Under the pieces are notes generated by a model. That model did not search any database, was not told the origin of the DNA, and worked only from the letters and a program-made list of their open reading frames with translations. The position numbers and the translations under genes were made by a program. Below are positions 1-8,373 of a stretch of DNA of 64,000 nucleotides, piece after piece. The stretch is from Bradyrhizobium genosp. SA-3 (lineage in GTDB: Bacteria > Pseudomonadota > Alphaproteobacteria > Rhizobiales > Xanthobacteraceae). The stretch lies in assembly GCF_004212635.1 (NCBI RefSeq), contig NZ_PSRT01000027.1, positions 1-64,000 of the forward strand, written 5' to 3'. The first letter of the stretch is position 1. Each line of letters begins with the position of its first letter.

Positions 1-2
1 CT

Positions 3-470
3 GTGGCCCAGCAGGGCGCGCCCAAGGCCGCGGCGCCGGCCCAGCCGAAGGCCTCGCCGGCGGCGATTGCCGCGGCCAGGGAGATTTTGCAGATCAAGAA
101 CGCGACCGCGATGTATCAAGGCGCCGTGCCCGGCCTCGTCGAGAAGACCAAGATCGCGCTGACGCAGCAGAACCTCAACTACCAGAAGGACCTCAACGAG
201 GTCGCGCCGATTGTGGCCCAGCAGCTCGCTGGCCGCCAGAACGAGATCGGCGAAGGCATGGCGCAGATCTATGCCAGCGAGTTCACCGAGCAGGAGCTGA
301 AGGACCTCGTCACCTTCTACAAGTCGCCGCTGGGCAAGAAGCTGATCGAGGCTGAGCCGCGCGCCATCGGCCTCAGCATGGCCTTCATGAACTCCTGGGC
401 CCAGAACTTCTCCGAAACCGTGATGGGAGCCTTCCGCGCCGAGATGCGCAAGCGTGGCAAGGAGATCTGA
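3..470 (+). CDS. DUF2059 domain protein, 5' end outside window
   Basis: The visible 155 residues carry a DUF2059-type helical domain (about residues 25-125), including a YKSPLGKK segment typical of the family. The first codons are an Ala/Pro/Lys/Gln-rich linker. Family members are usually exported with an N-terminal signal peptide. None is visible here, so the true start probably lies before base 1 and this is the C-terminal portion. It is followed 46 bases later by glutathione reductase on the same strand. The biochemical role of DUF2059 proteins is not established, and I cannot infer one from context. Confidence 0.8.
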   Translation: MAQQGAPKAAAPAQPKASPAAIAAAREILQIKNATAMYQGAVPGLVEKTKIALTQQNLNYQKDLNEVAPIVAQQLAGRQNEIGEGMAQIYASEFTEQELKDLVTFYKSPLGKKLIEAEPRAIGLSMAFMNSWAQNFSETVMGAFRAEMRKRGKEI

Positions 471-516
471 TCGATACTATCTGATCAGAGATCGCTGAAA
501 GGGGTCGGAGTGGACA

Positions 517-1905
517 ATGGCTGAATTCGACGTCGACCTCTTCGTCATCGGTGGCGGCTCGGGCGGCGTGCGGGCCGCCCGCATCGCAGCCGGCCATGGT
601 GCCCGCGTGACGATCGCGGAAGAGTACCGCATGGGCGGCACTTGCGTGATCCGCGGCTGCGTGCCGAAGAAGCTGCTCGTGATCGGCTCGCATGTCCGTC
701 ACGAGCTCGAGGACGCCGCCGGCTTCGGCTGGACCGTCCCGCCCGCCAGCTTCGACTGGCCAACCCTGATCGCCAACAAGGACAAGGAGATCGCGCGGCT
801 GGAGGCGGCCTACACTGCGAACGTCGAGAAGTCGGGCGCGCAGATCGTCAAGAGCCGCGCGGCGATCGAGGACGCGCACACCGTCCGCGTGCTCGAGAAC
901 GACAGAAAGATCACGGCGAAATACATCCTGATCGCCACCGGCGGCGCACCGAACCACGGCGCGGCAATTCCCGGCATCGAGCACGTGATCTCCTCCAACG
1001 AGGCGTTCCATCTTGCGAGGCTGCCGAAGCGGATCGTGATCCAGGGCGGCGGCTACATCGCGCTCGAATTCGCCGGCATCTTCGCCGGCTTCGGCTCCGA
1101 CGTCACCGTGATCTATCGCGGCGACAACATCCTTCGCGGTTTTGACGAGGATGTTCGGACCCATGTTCGTGCCGAGATGGAGAAGCAGGGCATCACCATT
1201 CTCACCGGCTGCACCGTGACCAAGGTCGACCGCCACGGCGAGGAATTCACCACCCATCTGTCGAACGGATCGAGCCTCGCCTCCGAGCAGGTGATGTTCG
1301 CGATCGGCCGCCATCCCAACGTCGCCAATCTCGGGCTGGAGAATGCCGGCGTCGCCATCAATCCGAGGAATGGCGGCATCGCGGTCGATCATTTCTCGAA
1401 GAGCTCGGTCGACAGCATCTATGCGATCGGCGACGTCACCCACCGCTTCAACCTGACGCCGGTCGCGATCCGCGAGGGCCATGCCTTCGCCGACACCGTG
1501 TTCGGCAAGCGCGAGGTGAGGGTCGATCACGCCAACATTCCGACCGCAGTGTTCTCGCAGCCGGAGGTCGGCACCGTCGGTCTCACCGAAACCGAGGCGC
1601 GGGCGCAGTACAGCCACGTCGACATCTACAAGACGACGTTCCGCCCCATCAAGGCGACGATGTCGGGCCGCGACACGCGCGTGCTGATGAAGCTCGTCGT
1701 CGACGGGGCCACCGACCGCGTGCTGGGCTGCCACATCGTCGGCGATGCCGCCGCCGAGATCACCCAGGCGGTCGCGATCGCCGTGAAGATGAAGGCGACC
1801 AAGGCCGATTTCGACTCCGCGATCGCGCTGCATCCGACCGCGGCCGAAGAGCTCGTCACCATGCGCACGCCGACCGCACGCCACGTGCGCCAGGCGGCGG
1901 AGTAG
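517..1905 (+). CDS. gor: Glutathione-disulfide reductase
   Basis: A 462-residue flavoprotein disulfide reductase that would reduce oxidised glutathione with NADPH in the cytoplasm. The N-terminal FAD-binding GGGSGG motif is at about residue 12. The redox-active pair lies in GGTCVIRGCVPKK near residue 42-48, a CxxxxC spacing as in glutathione reductases. A second dinucleotide fold (GGGYIALEFAG) is near residue 177. The C-terminal dimer-interface motif HPTAAEELVTM contains the catalytic His. Length is normal for the family. The ATG at 517 follows a GGGGTCGGAG stretch. The ending and the RxxxR-type NADPH loop are what one expects of Gor, not lipoamide dehydrogenase or mercuric reductase. Confidence 0.95.
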   Translation: MAEFDVDLFVIGGGSGGVRAARIAAGHGARVTIAEEYRMGGTCVIRGCVPKKLLVIGSHVRHELEDAAGFGWTVPPASFDWPTLIANKDKEIARLEAAYTANVEKSGAQIVKSRAAIEDAHTVRVLENDRKITAKYILIATGGAPNHGAAIPGIEHVISSNEAFHLARLPKRIVIQGGGYIALEFAGIFAGFGSDVTVIYRGDNILRGFDEDVRTHVRAEMEKQGITILTGCTVTKVDRHGEEFTTHLSNGSSLASEQVMFAIGRHPNVANLGLENAGVAINPRNGGIAVDHFSKSSVDSIYAIGDVTHRFNLTPVAIREGHAFADTVFGKREVRVDHANIPTAVFSQPEVGTVGLTETEARAQYSHVDIYKTTFRPIKATMSGRDTRVLMKLVVDGATDRVLGCHIVGDAAAEITQAVAIAVKMKATKADFDSAIALHPTAAEELVTMRTPTARHVRQAAE

Positions 1906-1992
1906 CCTTTCGCCTGTGAGGCCTTGACGTTTTGAGGGCTTGACGGTTTGTTCATGTTTTGTTCTTATGCTGCAACCGTGATGGAGGCAGCG

Positions 1993-2290
1993 ATGGACAA
2001 CCGCATCAACGAAATCCGCAGAACCATTCGAGCGCTTCGTGTCAGCATGCTCGAGGCCGAAGCCATTATGCGACCGGGACGAGGACTGTAGCTTCGTCGC
2101 GCAGGAAATCCTCAAGATGCGTTCGGTCATGAGCCTGCTCGTCAGGGAGCGTACAACGCTCGGCGATGACGAGCCGATCCTCGTCAACTGCCTCTACGTG
2201 CGGCGGCGCCGGCCGCCCCGAAAGTCATCGGCTGATCGTCTCGCGGAGTCCGGCAATATGCCGCCGCAACGCGCGGCGGCGGGGATCTGA
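1993..2290 (+). pseudogene. Small coiled-coil type protein, frameshifted
   Basis: An ATG at 1993 is preceded by GGAGG at 1983-1987 (good spacing). It opens a helical reading frame beginning MDNRINEIRRTIRALR that stops at TAG 2086-2088. The frame one base further on continues without interruption (RDEDCSFVAQEILKMRS...) to TGA at 2288-2290. The two halves join near 2068-2075 if one base is removed, giving one coherent charged helical protein of about 95 residues. I read this as a +1 frameshift: a real pseudogene, a sequencing error, or less likely programmed frameshifting. Function unknown. It lies alone between gor and a minus-strand gene. Confidence 0.55.
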
Positions 2291-2308
2291 CCGGAGCAGG
2301 ACAACCGG

Positions 2309-2494
2309 TCATTCGAACGACTGACGGGCAGCGCGTTCAGGCTTGCCGGACGGGCTGTCAGCCCACTTCGCCATGTCCATCGTTCGCACGTCGATGCCTT
2401 CGCACCAGAGGCAGCTGAGCTCCGCGCGGCCCTTTGCCGAAAGCATCGGGACAAGTCCATGGCCGCAGCCGGAGCAAGACGTGATGCGATTCAT
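2309..2494 (-). CDS. Small two-CxxC zinc-ribbon-like protein
   Basis: A 61-residue protein starting at ATG 2494, chosen over an upstream GTG at 2506 because GGAG sits six bases before the ATG. It holds two CxxC pairs (CSGC near residue 7 and CLWC near residue 27), about 17 residues apart. That spacing suits a small zinc ribbon or rubredoxin-like knuckle. The C-terminal half is charged and probably disordered. Nothing in the sequence gives a specific partner. It lies upstream of, and on the same strand as, nothing obviously coupled (103 bases after the redoxin stop). Zinc binding is inferred from cysteine spacing only. Confidence 0.6.
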   Translation of the reverse strand: MNRITSCSGCGHGLVPMLSAKGRAELSCLWCEGIDVRTMDMAKWADSPSGKPERAARQSFE

Positions 2495-2597
2495 ACGGTT
2501 CTCCACGATGCCCGAATTCGGGACGACATTTCGTTGCCGAAGCTTGCGCGGGCGTTATGACGGAGCAGGAATGCTTCCGATCGGAGCACTCGTGCCC

Positions 2598-3194
2598 CTA
2601 ATCCTGGTCGCCAAGAGTCTCGGCATAAGCCTTGCCGTAGGGATAAAAATGCTCCTTGCGGCCCTGGTCCCAGAGCGCCTTGAGTCCGGGCGCCGTGATG
2701 TCCCAGTCCGGACGGCACTTCATGGTGACGGCTCGCAGGTCATGGCGCAGCTCTTCGATCGTCGGACGGCCGAAGAACCAATAGCCATTGTAGATCTTGT
2801 GAACGATGAGGCGCGGCTCCAGCACGATGACATGCGGGATCATCGGATTGTGGAGGGGATCGGTATATTCGGCGATGTCGAGATCCTTCTGAACGATCCG
2901 CCGTGAATCCGACAGGAAGGGCCAGTGTGCGCCCACACCGCTGCGATATTCACTGGTCTGGATGATGTTGTCGGTGGTGATTGTGACCATTCGGCAATAG
3001 CCCACCTCCATCTCCCGATGGAGTTGCAGGAGGCCCTCGGCCTGGCGCCGATCTTTTGGACAGAACCCGCCGCGGCCGAGGACGACGATCATGGGATCGC
3101 CCCCCTGCAACTCGGAGAGCTTGCGGTGCTTTCCGGTGTGGTCGCTGAGTTCGTAATCCGGAAAGGTTGCTCCCGGTACCATGTCAGTTCGCAT
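2598..3194 (-). CDS. Redoxin (AhpC/TSA-like) domain protein
   Basis: A 198-residue thioredoxin-fold protein of the peroxiredoxin/AhpC-TSA superfamily. The start VPGATFPDYELSDHTGK is the standard opening strand of such domains. The active-site loop reads GRGGFCPKDRRQ, so one cysteine is present where thioredoxin-type proteins often have CxxC and classical peroxiredoxins have TxxC. A conserved-looking cis-Pro region (MIPHVIVLEPR) follows. ATG 3194 has GGGAGA just upstream, better than the TTG one codon earlier. It lies 36 bases downstream of the MOSC-flavoreductase gene on the same strand and may share its transcript. Peroxide or disulfide chemistry is likely, substrate unknown. Confidence 0.8.
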   Translation of the reverse strand: MRTDMVPGATFPDYELSDHTGKHRKLSELQGGDPMIVVLGRGGFCPKDRRQAEGLLQLHREMEVGYCRMVTITTDNIIQTSEYRSGVGAHWPFLSDSRRIVQKDLDIAEYTDPLHNPMIPHVIVLEPRLIVHKIYNGYWFFGRPTIEELRHDLRAVTMKCRPDWDITAPGLKALWDQGRKEHFYPYGKAYAETLGDQD

Positions 3195-3230
3195 CAAGCT
3201 CTCCCATGTCTGGCAAATGTGCCGACGAGT

Positions 3231-4979
3231 TCACAGATCGATCACGATGTCGGTTTGCGGGCGCGCACAGCAGATCAGGACATTGCCGTTCGCCGGCGAG
3301 TCGAGCGGATCCGGTGCGTAGCTGACCTCTCCGGCGACGAGTCCGCTCTCGCAGTTGTGGCAAACTCCCGTCCGGCAAGACCAGCGCACGGGGACGTCGC
3401 ACGCTTCGGCCAGTTCGAGCAGGCTGGCATAAGCCGGTCCCCAGCAGACGTTGAGTCCGCTGCGGGCGAATGACACCGTCGGACCAGGTCCAGGTGCTCC
3501 GGCCGGCATGTGTGCTGCCACCTTCGGCGCAGCTGCAATGCCGGGTGTCAGCGAGGGCTTGCTGCCGAACAGTTCGGTGTGGATGCGACCCGGGGCGACG
3601 CCTATCGCAGCGAGTCCGGCGGTCAGATCGATCATGAAAAGAGCCGGGCCGCAGAGATAGAAGTCGCCGTCACGCGGCACGTCGAGTTGTTCGAGCAGGC
3701 GTTGATCCAGATGTCCGGCGCTGTCGAAGTCTGTACCAAGACGATCGCCCGGATCGGGGGCGCTGAAGCAGACATGGCTGTGATGGTGCGCGAGCCCGGC
3801 CAAAAGCTCGCGCGCTTCAGCGGCGAACGGATATTCACGGCCGTTGCGGGTGCCGTGCAGCCACCAGACATCTTGCTTCGCTCCTTGCGCGGCCAGCGCG
3901 TGCAGCATCGCGAGCACCGGCGTCACGCCGATGCCGGCGCTAAGCAGGACGATGGGCCGTGCATCCGGCCGTAGCGTGAAATTGCCGCGTGGCGCACCTA
4001 GCTGCACGACCTCGCCGGTGTGAAGCTCATCGGCGACATAGCGGCTCGCTGCGCCATGCGCTTCTCGTTTGATGCTGATGCGATAGGACGCGGAATCGGC
4101 GGGGCCGGAGAGCGAATAGCTGCGCGCCATCGCGGATGGTCCAAGTCGCACGATGACGAACTGACCGGGCAGGGGCATGGCAGCGGGCTGCCCATCCGTG
4201 GGTTCGAGGATGAGCGACGTCACATTGCTGCTTTCGGCGATCTTGCGCACAACGCGAAACGGCCGGAAGCCACGCCAGGCCGGAGGTGGGCTCGCGGCCG
4301 GACCGAGCCCGGCGTTTCCTGCCGTATTGTTCGTGCTTTGCTGTTCGAGCAGAGCTTCGAAGGAATGACGCCAGCCGCGGCTCAGCGCCGGAATTTTCAA
4401 CGCCCGCTCCAGCCGATCGCGCGGATGAGGGGGCAGATAGAGCAGCGCATTGATCTCGGAAACGCTCATGCTTTCAGGGCCGCTTTCGACCTGCGTGATC
4501 TCGTCGCCGGCCTCGACTTGGCCTTCCTCGATCACACGAAAATAGAAACCGGGACGGCCATGTTTGACGAGCAGCGCGGCCATATCCGGTTCCTCCATGC
4601 GAATGCCGAGCCGATAACAGGTGACGCGTGGCTGCGTCACCTCGAACAGGGCCGAGCCGATCCTGTAGCGGTCGCCGATGCCGACCTCGGTGTCGGCGAG
4701 GTCGTCAACGGTGAAATTCTCGCCGAATTGCCCGGGGACAAAATTCGATCGACCGAGATGTTCCTGCCAGTACCGATAGGACTCGTCCTGGTAGACGTAC
4801 ACGGCGCGGTGTTCGCCGCCGTGGCCCGCCGTGTCGCCCTGGCCGTCACCGTCAATGTTGAGCCGGCGCACCATGCGCGGGCCTTTGACGGGAGCCTTCC
4901 AGATGCCGGTATGAACGGTCCTGCCTTGCCAGGCGACGACACGCGGCAAGCCAACATTGACGGAGAGTAGATGGGCCAT
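3231..4979 (-). CDS. MOSC domain - FAD/NAD reductase - 2Fe-2S ferredoxin fusion
   Basis: A 582-residue three-part redox protein. Residues about 1-215 form a MOSC domain of the YiiM type (molybdenum-cofactor sulfurase C-terminal-like). Residues about 235-470 are a ferredoxin-NADP reductase-like module with the FAD-binding RSYSLSGP motif and an NAD-binding stretch (LLSAGIGVTPVLAML). The last about 85 residues are a plant-type [2Fe-2S] ferredoxin with the CRTGVCHNCES loop and a final CCARP cysteine. The order resembles phthalate-dioxygenase-reductase-type enzymes with an added MOSC domain. It would pass electrons from NAD(P)H to an unidentified, perhaps Moco-type, acceptor. No dedicated oxygenase gene is adjacent; the redoxin gene follows directly. 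Confidence 0.9.
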   Translation of the reverse strand: MAHLLSVNVGLPRVVAWQGRTVHTGIWKAPVKGPRMVRRLNIDGDGQGDTAGHGGEHRAVYVYQDESYRYWQEHLGRSNFVPGQFGENFTVDDLADTEVGIGDRYRIGSALFEVTQPRVTCYRLGIRMEEPDMAALLVKHGRPGFYFRVIEEGQVEAGDEITQVESGPESMSVSEINALLYLPPHPRDRLERALKIPALSRGWRHSFEALLEQQSTNNTAGNAGLGPAASPPPAWRGFRPFRVVRKIAESSNVTSLILEPTDGQPAAMPLPGQFVIVRLGPSAMARSYSLSGPADSASYRISIKREAHGAASRYVADELHTGEVVQLGAPRGNFTLRPDARPIVLLSAGIGVTPVLAMLHALAAQGAKQDVWWLHGTRNGREYPFAAEARELLAGLAHHHSHVCFSAPDPGDRLGTDFDSAGHLDQRLLEQLDVPRDGDFYLCGPALFMIDLTAGLAAIGVAPGRIHTELFGSKPSLTPGIAAAPKVAAHMPAGAPGPGPTVSFARSGLNVCWGPAYASLLELAEACDVPVRWSCRTGVCHNCESGLVAGEVSYAPDPLDSPANGNVLICCARPQTDIVIDL

Positions 4980-5156
4980 GGATGTTCCCCGGCGTGACTG
5001 GCCGTCCCGCGGAGGTCCGGGAGCGCCGTATCGTCAATCTGCATCCTGGTTGGGTCATTGGCCCGTTAGTAGTTGTTAGACGTTGCGAGCAAGCCTTGCC
5101 ACGGCTGTCCGCACACCCAACGTCAAGGCAACAAACCGCAAAGGCGGGAGGTCGAG

Positions 5157-5537
5157 ATGAACGATCAAGCTACGCTGGCGGCGCTCCAGCGTCATTGGGA
5201 TGCATCGGACGCGAACGATTTCGAGACCGAGCATGATATCTACCGCGAGGATGCCGTGCTCGACTATCCGCAGTCCGGCGAGCGCATCCGCGGTCGCAGG
5301 AACATTCAGGAAAGCCGCTTCGTGCAGCCGAACAAGAAGTGCTTCACAGTTCGGCGGATCGTTGGCGGCGGCGATCTCTGGGTGAGCGAGTTCGTGCTGA
5401 CCTACGATCGCGTGCCATCCTACGTCGTGAGCATCATGGAATTCCGCGATGGCCTGGTGGCGCACGAAACACAGTATTTTGGTGACAGGTTCGAGCCGTC
5501 GCCGTCGCGTGCGCATCTTGTCGAGCGGGTGGGGTGA
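5157..5537 (+). CDS. SnoaL/NTF2-like small protein
   Basis: A 126-residue cone-fold protein of the SnoaL/NTF2-like superfamily. It has the usual N-terminal helix with RHWDASDANDFE, an acidic YREDAVLDYPQSGE segment, and strands ending in the MEFRDGLVAHETQY signature of nuclear-transport-factor-2-like proteins. I chose ATG 5157, with a GGGAGG ribosome site just upstream, over an upstream in-frame start at 5073 whose added residues look like noncoding translation. These folds serve as isomerases, dehydratases or ligand binders, and no substrate can be read from the context. Divergent from the MOSC fusion gene. Confidence 0.82.
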   Translation: MNDQATLAALQRHWDASDANDFETEHDIYREDAVLDYPQSGERIRGRRNIQESRFVQPNKKCFTVRRIVGGGDLWVSEFVLTYDRVPSYVVSIMEFRDGLVAHETQYFGDRFEPSPSRAHLVERVG

Positions 5538-5559
5538 GTTGTGCTTGCTCACACTCCGT

Positions 5560-5631
5560 CATTGCGAGCGGGCGAAGCAATCCAGAGTCTTTCCGCGGTG
5601 GCAGTCTGGATTGCTTCGCTGCGCTCGCAAT
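5560..5631. repeat. Palindromic repeat, family A (copy 1)
   Basis: Outer inverted arms read CATTGCGAGCGGGCGAAGCAATCC on one side and the complementary GGATTGCTTCGCTGCGCTCGCAAT on the other, around a 24-base centre. The same arms recur at 24921-25033 and 41001-41085. Such elements are scattered between genes in Bradyrhizobium-like genomes and would form long hairpins in RNA. It lies just after the SnoaL-like gene and might help end its transcript. Confidence 0.8.
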
Positions 5632-5683
5632 TGTCGAGGTTGAAGCAGTTGGGCCAATACTCTCCGTCGTCCCGGCACTCTCC

Positions 5684-5810
5684 GTCGTCCCGGCGAAGGC
5701 CGGGATCCATACTCCCAGGGAGCAATTTGGCGATGATTGTTCGTTCCGCACTCCTGCCAACCGAGATCGATAGATTCCGCGGTATGGGTCCCGGCCTTCG
5801 CCGGGACGAC
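5684..5810. repeat. Inverted repeat pair, family B
   Basis: GTCGTCCCGGCGAAGGCCGG at 5684-5703 is matched in inverted orientation by CCGGCCTTCGCCGGGACGAC at 5791-5810, with ATCCATAC / GTATGGGT extending the arms inward. About 70 bases separate them. A partial extra copy (CTCCGTCGTCCCGGCA) precedes the first arm. Each arm also contains its own small palindrome. No coding role is apparent. Confidence 0.75.
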
Positions 5811-6090
5811 GCCGAGGACTTGCTGCACATCGCATCCTGGAACCCGATGCGGCGGCTGGTCGCAGTCGTTTCGCCTTGATTCCGACAGGTCCGTCTTTAT
5901 TTCTTGCGTGAACAAGAATCCGGGCCCCTCTGGCGAGGACGCCGACGATGTCGGCAAACCTCGTGATGTCGGATGACCTGTCCCGCGCGAATGCGATGGA
6001 TCGGCCGATCGTCGGGCCTTCTTCGGTTCTCTCCGACCAGTCGCTCCATCGCAGCTCCGTGCGGCCATTTCGCAAGATCGAGGAGCAACG

Positions 6091-6552
6091 ATGTCTGACG
6101 CCAAGCATTCAAATCCGAACGAGATCGAGATCGCGGATCCGTCCAGCCTGAATGAGCAGGCTGCGGCGGCGCTGGTCATTGCCGGCGCGCTGGTCGCCGT
6201 GGCCGACCGGCGCGTTTCGCCGGTCGAGCGCGACGAAGTGATCCGCTTCATCCGGGATCGCGGATTGGCGCCTCATATCGACGACGAAAGGCTGCTTGCG
6301 ATGTTCGACGCACTCGCCGAACGACTCGAGGAGCCGGATTTTGCCAACGTCGTGATCGAGACGCTGCGGCCGGTCTCGGATATGCCGCTCTCGTCTCATC
6401 TGATGGAGTTGTCGGAGCGCGTCGCGGCCGCCGACGAGGACGTTCATCCCCATGAGGTCCAGGCGATCAAGCTGTTGCGCCTGCTGACGCTGGCGCTGCC
6501 GCGTGCAAAGCGGGTCGCACCGGCCGCGGCCCGCGCCGCCGCCAAGGAATGA
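6091..6552 (+). CDS. TerB-like (tellurite resistance TerB fold) protein
   Basis: A 153-residue all-helical protein with the TerB/DjlA-N fold pattern. After an acidic N-terminus (to residue 22) comes AAAALVIAGALVAVADRRVSPVERDEV, the helix-loop in which acidic residues face a putative metal site. A second repeat-like segment (LSERVAAADEDVHPHEVQAIKLL) follows near residue 110. The Ala/Arg-rich end is probably disordered. Its stop overlaps the start of the next gene (ATGA). The following genes encode membrane proteins including a TerC homologue, so a membrane-associated metal or stress role is inferred. True tellurite resistance is not implied. Confidence 0.82.
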   Translation: MSDAKHSNPNEIEIADPSSLNEQAAAALVIAGALVAVADRRVSPVERDEVIRFIRDRGLAPHIDDERLLAMFDALAERLEEPDFANVVIETLRPVSDMPLSSHLMELSERVAAADEDVHPHEVQAIKLLRLLTLALPRAKRVAPAAARAAAKE

Positions 6553-6917
6553 GCATGACCACTGCCTCGGACCAACGTACGACGGGAGCCGAGGGTGCTG
6601 CCAGCCAGATGGCCGGCGGCGACCCGCGCCTCGACAAACTCGTCAATTGCCTGCCGCCGCGCATGGGCGACACCGTCACCTATCTGCTCAAGCCGTCGAG
6701 CCGCTGGGTCAGGATCCCCTCGGGCGCGCTGCTCGTCGTCGGCGGCGTGTTCTCGTTCCTGCCGATACTGGGTGTCTGGATGCTGCCACTCGGCCTCGCG
6801 CTGCTTGCGGAGGACGTGCCCGCGTTGCGCTCCTCACGTTCGAAGGTCCTGGACTGGGTCGAGCGGAAGAAGCCGCAATGGCTCGATCCGTCCGCATCGA
6901 AACATGATCGATCATGA
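6549..6917 (+). CDS. Small membrane protein between TerB- and TerC-like genes
   Basis: A 122-residue protein with a hydrophilic N-terminal part and a hydrophobic hairpin at about residues 57-86 (GALLVVGGVFSFLPILGVWMLPLGLALL), then a charged tail with VLDWVERKKPQW. It starts at the ATGA shared with the TerB-like gene and ends four bases into the TerC-like gene, so the three are translationally coupled. I do not recognise a named domain with certainty. The hydrophobic segment resembles short PGPGW-type membrane proteins. It is likely a partner or anchor for its neighbours. Confidence 0.75.
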   Translation: MSMTTASDQRTTGAEGAASQMAGGDPRLDKLVNCLPPRMGDTVTYLLKPSSRWVRIPSGALLVVGGVFSFLPILGVWMLPLGLALLAEDVPALRSSRSKVLDWVERKKPQWLDPSASKHDRS

Positions 6918-7552
6918 CTGAACTCATCACCACCGAGGCGCTGGCCGCGCTGCTCCAGGTCATCCTGATCGACCTCGTGCTGGCCGGCGACAACGCCGTC
7001 GTCATCGGCCTTGCCGCCGCGGGGCTGCCGGCCGAGCAGCGCCGGCGCGCCATCGTCGTCGGCATCGTCGCCGCTACTGCGCTGCGCATCGCCTTCGCCG
7101 GCGTTGCGACCCAGCTGCTGCAAGTGATCGGCCTCCTGCTCGCCGGCGGCGTGCTGCTGCTGTGGGTCTGCTGGAAGATGTGGCGCGAGCTGCGCGAGCG
7201 GGCCGCGCATTCGCATCAGCTTGCATTCAGCCATGGCGGCGGCGCGAGCGACGCACCTGTGCCGCATAAGACTTTCGGGCAGGCGGCCTTGCAAATCGTC
7301 GCCGCCGACGTCTCGATGTCGCTCGACAACGTGCTCGCGGTCGCGGGCGCCGCGCGCGAGCATCCCTACATCCTTGCGTTCGGCCTGCTATTGTCGGTGG
7401 CGATGATGGGCGTTGCCGCGGACCTGCTGGGCCGCGTGCTGCAGAAGCAGCGCTGGATCGCCTATGTCGGTCTCGCCATCATCGTTTACGTCGCCCTCGA
7501 GATGATCTATCGCGGCTCGCTCGAGCTCGCGCCTGTCATCGCGAGCCTCTGA
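6914..7552 (+). CDS. TerC family integral membrane protein (YjbE-like)
   Basis: A 212-residue membrane protein of the TerC family, YjbE branch. Two inverted halves each carry the hallmark acidic motif: DLVLAGDNAVVIGLAA near residue 21 and DVSMSLDNVLAVAGAA near residue 133. About six or seven membrane helices are evident, with a His-rich cytosolic loop near residues 100-112. TerC/YjbE proteins are linked to metal-ion (notably Mn2+) export and envelope metalation. That is family knowledge and is not shown here. Coupled by a four-base overlap to the upstream small membrane protein. Confidence 0.9.
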   Translation: MTELITTEALAALLQVILIDLVLAGDNAVVIGLAAAGLPAEQRRRAIVVGIVAATALRIAFAGVATQLLQVIGLLLAGGVLLLWVCWKMWRELRERAAHSHQLAFSHGGGASDAPVPHKTFGQAALQIVAADVSMSLDNVLAVAGAAREHPYILAFGLLLSVAMMGVAADLLGRVLQKQRWIAYVGLAIIVYVALEMIYRGSLELAPVIASL

Positions 7553-7584
7553 GGCGCGTTTCCTGTCTCACTCCGGAGTGATCA

Positions 7585-8169
7585 ATGACGTCTGAAACCA
7601 AAGCACTTTCGGCGCATTCCGCGCCAGCGCCGCAGATCGGTCCGTTTGCGCAGCTCATCTTTGGCTCGCGCTGGCTACAAGTGCCGCTCTATGTCGGCCT
7701 GATCATCGCGCAGGGCGTTTATGTGCTGCTGTTCCTGAAAGAGCTCTGGCACCTGGTCGCGCACTCGTTCGACGCCAGTGAGCAGCAGATCATGCTGGTC
7801 GTGCTCGGGCTGATCGACGTCGTCATGATCTCGAACCTGCTGGTGATGGTGATCGTCGGCGGCTACGAGACCTTCGTCTCCCGGCTGAACCTGACCGGTC
7901 ATCCCGACGAGCCGGAATGGCTGAGCCACGTCAATGCCAGCGTGCTCAAGATCAAGCTGGCGATGGCGATCATCGGCATCTCCTCGATCTCGCTGCTCAG
8001 GACCTTCATCGAGGCGGGCAATCTCGGCACGACGCGCAGCAATTTCACCGAGAGCGGCGTGATGTGGCAGGTGCTGATCCATCTGACCTTCATCATTTCG
8101 GCAATCGGCATCGCCTGGGTCGACCGCCTCAGCGAGAGCGGCCATCGCAAGGAGGCACGCCACGGCTGA
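7585..8169 (+). CDS. YqhA / UPF0114 family membrane protein
   Basis: A 194-residue membrane protein of the UPF0114 (TIGR00645) family. Four hydrophobic helices are evident, with the family-typical LIDVVMISNLLVMVIVGGYETFVSRL region around residue 72-98 and an LRTFIEAGN segment near 140. It begins 32 bases after the TerC-like gene with GGAGTGATCA before ATG 7585, so it probably belongs to the same transcript. A strong terminator follows. Function of the family is unknown. Confidence 0.9.
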   Translation: MTSETKALSAHSAPAPQIGPFAQLIFGSRWLQVPLYVGLIIAQGVYVLLFLKELWHLVAHSFDASEQQIMLVVLGLIDVVMISNLLVMVIVGGYETFVSRLNLTGHPDEPEWLSHVNASVLKIKLAMAIIGISSISLLRTFIEAGNLGTTRSNFTESGVMWQVLIHLTFIISAIGIAWVDRLSESGHRKEARHG

Positions 8170-8210
8170 TGAACTTGGCCGTCTGATACCTCCCGAGCGG
8201 CCAAGCCTGC

Positions 8211-8248
8211 AGCCCGCCTGATCGCGCGATCAGGCGGGCTCTCTTTTC
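8211..8248 (+). terminator. Rho-independent terminator after the TerB/TerC set
   Basis: A perfect 30-base palindrome (arms AGCCCGCCTGATCGC and its complement, 8211-8240) is followed by CTCTTTT. It lies 42 bases after the YqhA-like stop. The stem is GC-rich and the T run is short, as is usual for high-GC genomes. Confidence 0.85.
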
Positions 8249-8373
8249 CGGATCGATAAAATTGTCTGCAATTCGCACAGCAGCGGCAAACCCTGCGCAC
8301 AAGAAACGTGCGGCCTTAAACCTTGACTTTGGAACCCGCGTGCATCCTCCCGGCAAAAGGGCAGGGCATCCGC

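Larger units (their letters stand above)
5538..6090. other. Intergenic stretch rich in palindromic repeats
   Basis: There is no convincing gene in these 553 bases. Several overlapping reading frames exist, but they run through the repeat copies described separately and show no family features. Beyond the repeats (to about 5811), the remaining 280 bases before the TerB-like gene show no feature I can name. Confidence 0.6.

Noticed and set aside
385..2187. 600-codon minus-strand frame opposite gor
   Set aside because: Frame kept open by high GC and codon bias on the opposite strand. The translation is Arg/Asp/His-rich with no family motif, while the plus-strand frame is clearly glutathione reductase.
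5560..5810. CRISPR-like array
   Set aside because: The repeats are not regularly spaced, differ in sequence, and there are no cas genes nearby.
5534..5879. Short frames inside the repeat-rich gap
   Set aside because: They consist of translated palindromic repeats and overlap in several frames on both strands.
6091..8169. Tellurite resistance operon
   Set aside because: TerB-like and TerC-like folds are present, but terZ, terA, terD and terE are missing and the TerC protein is of the YjbE branch, so the name would mislead.
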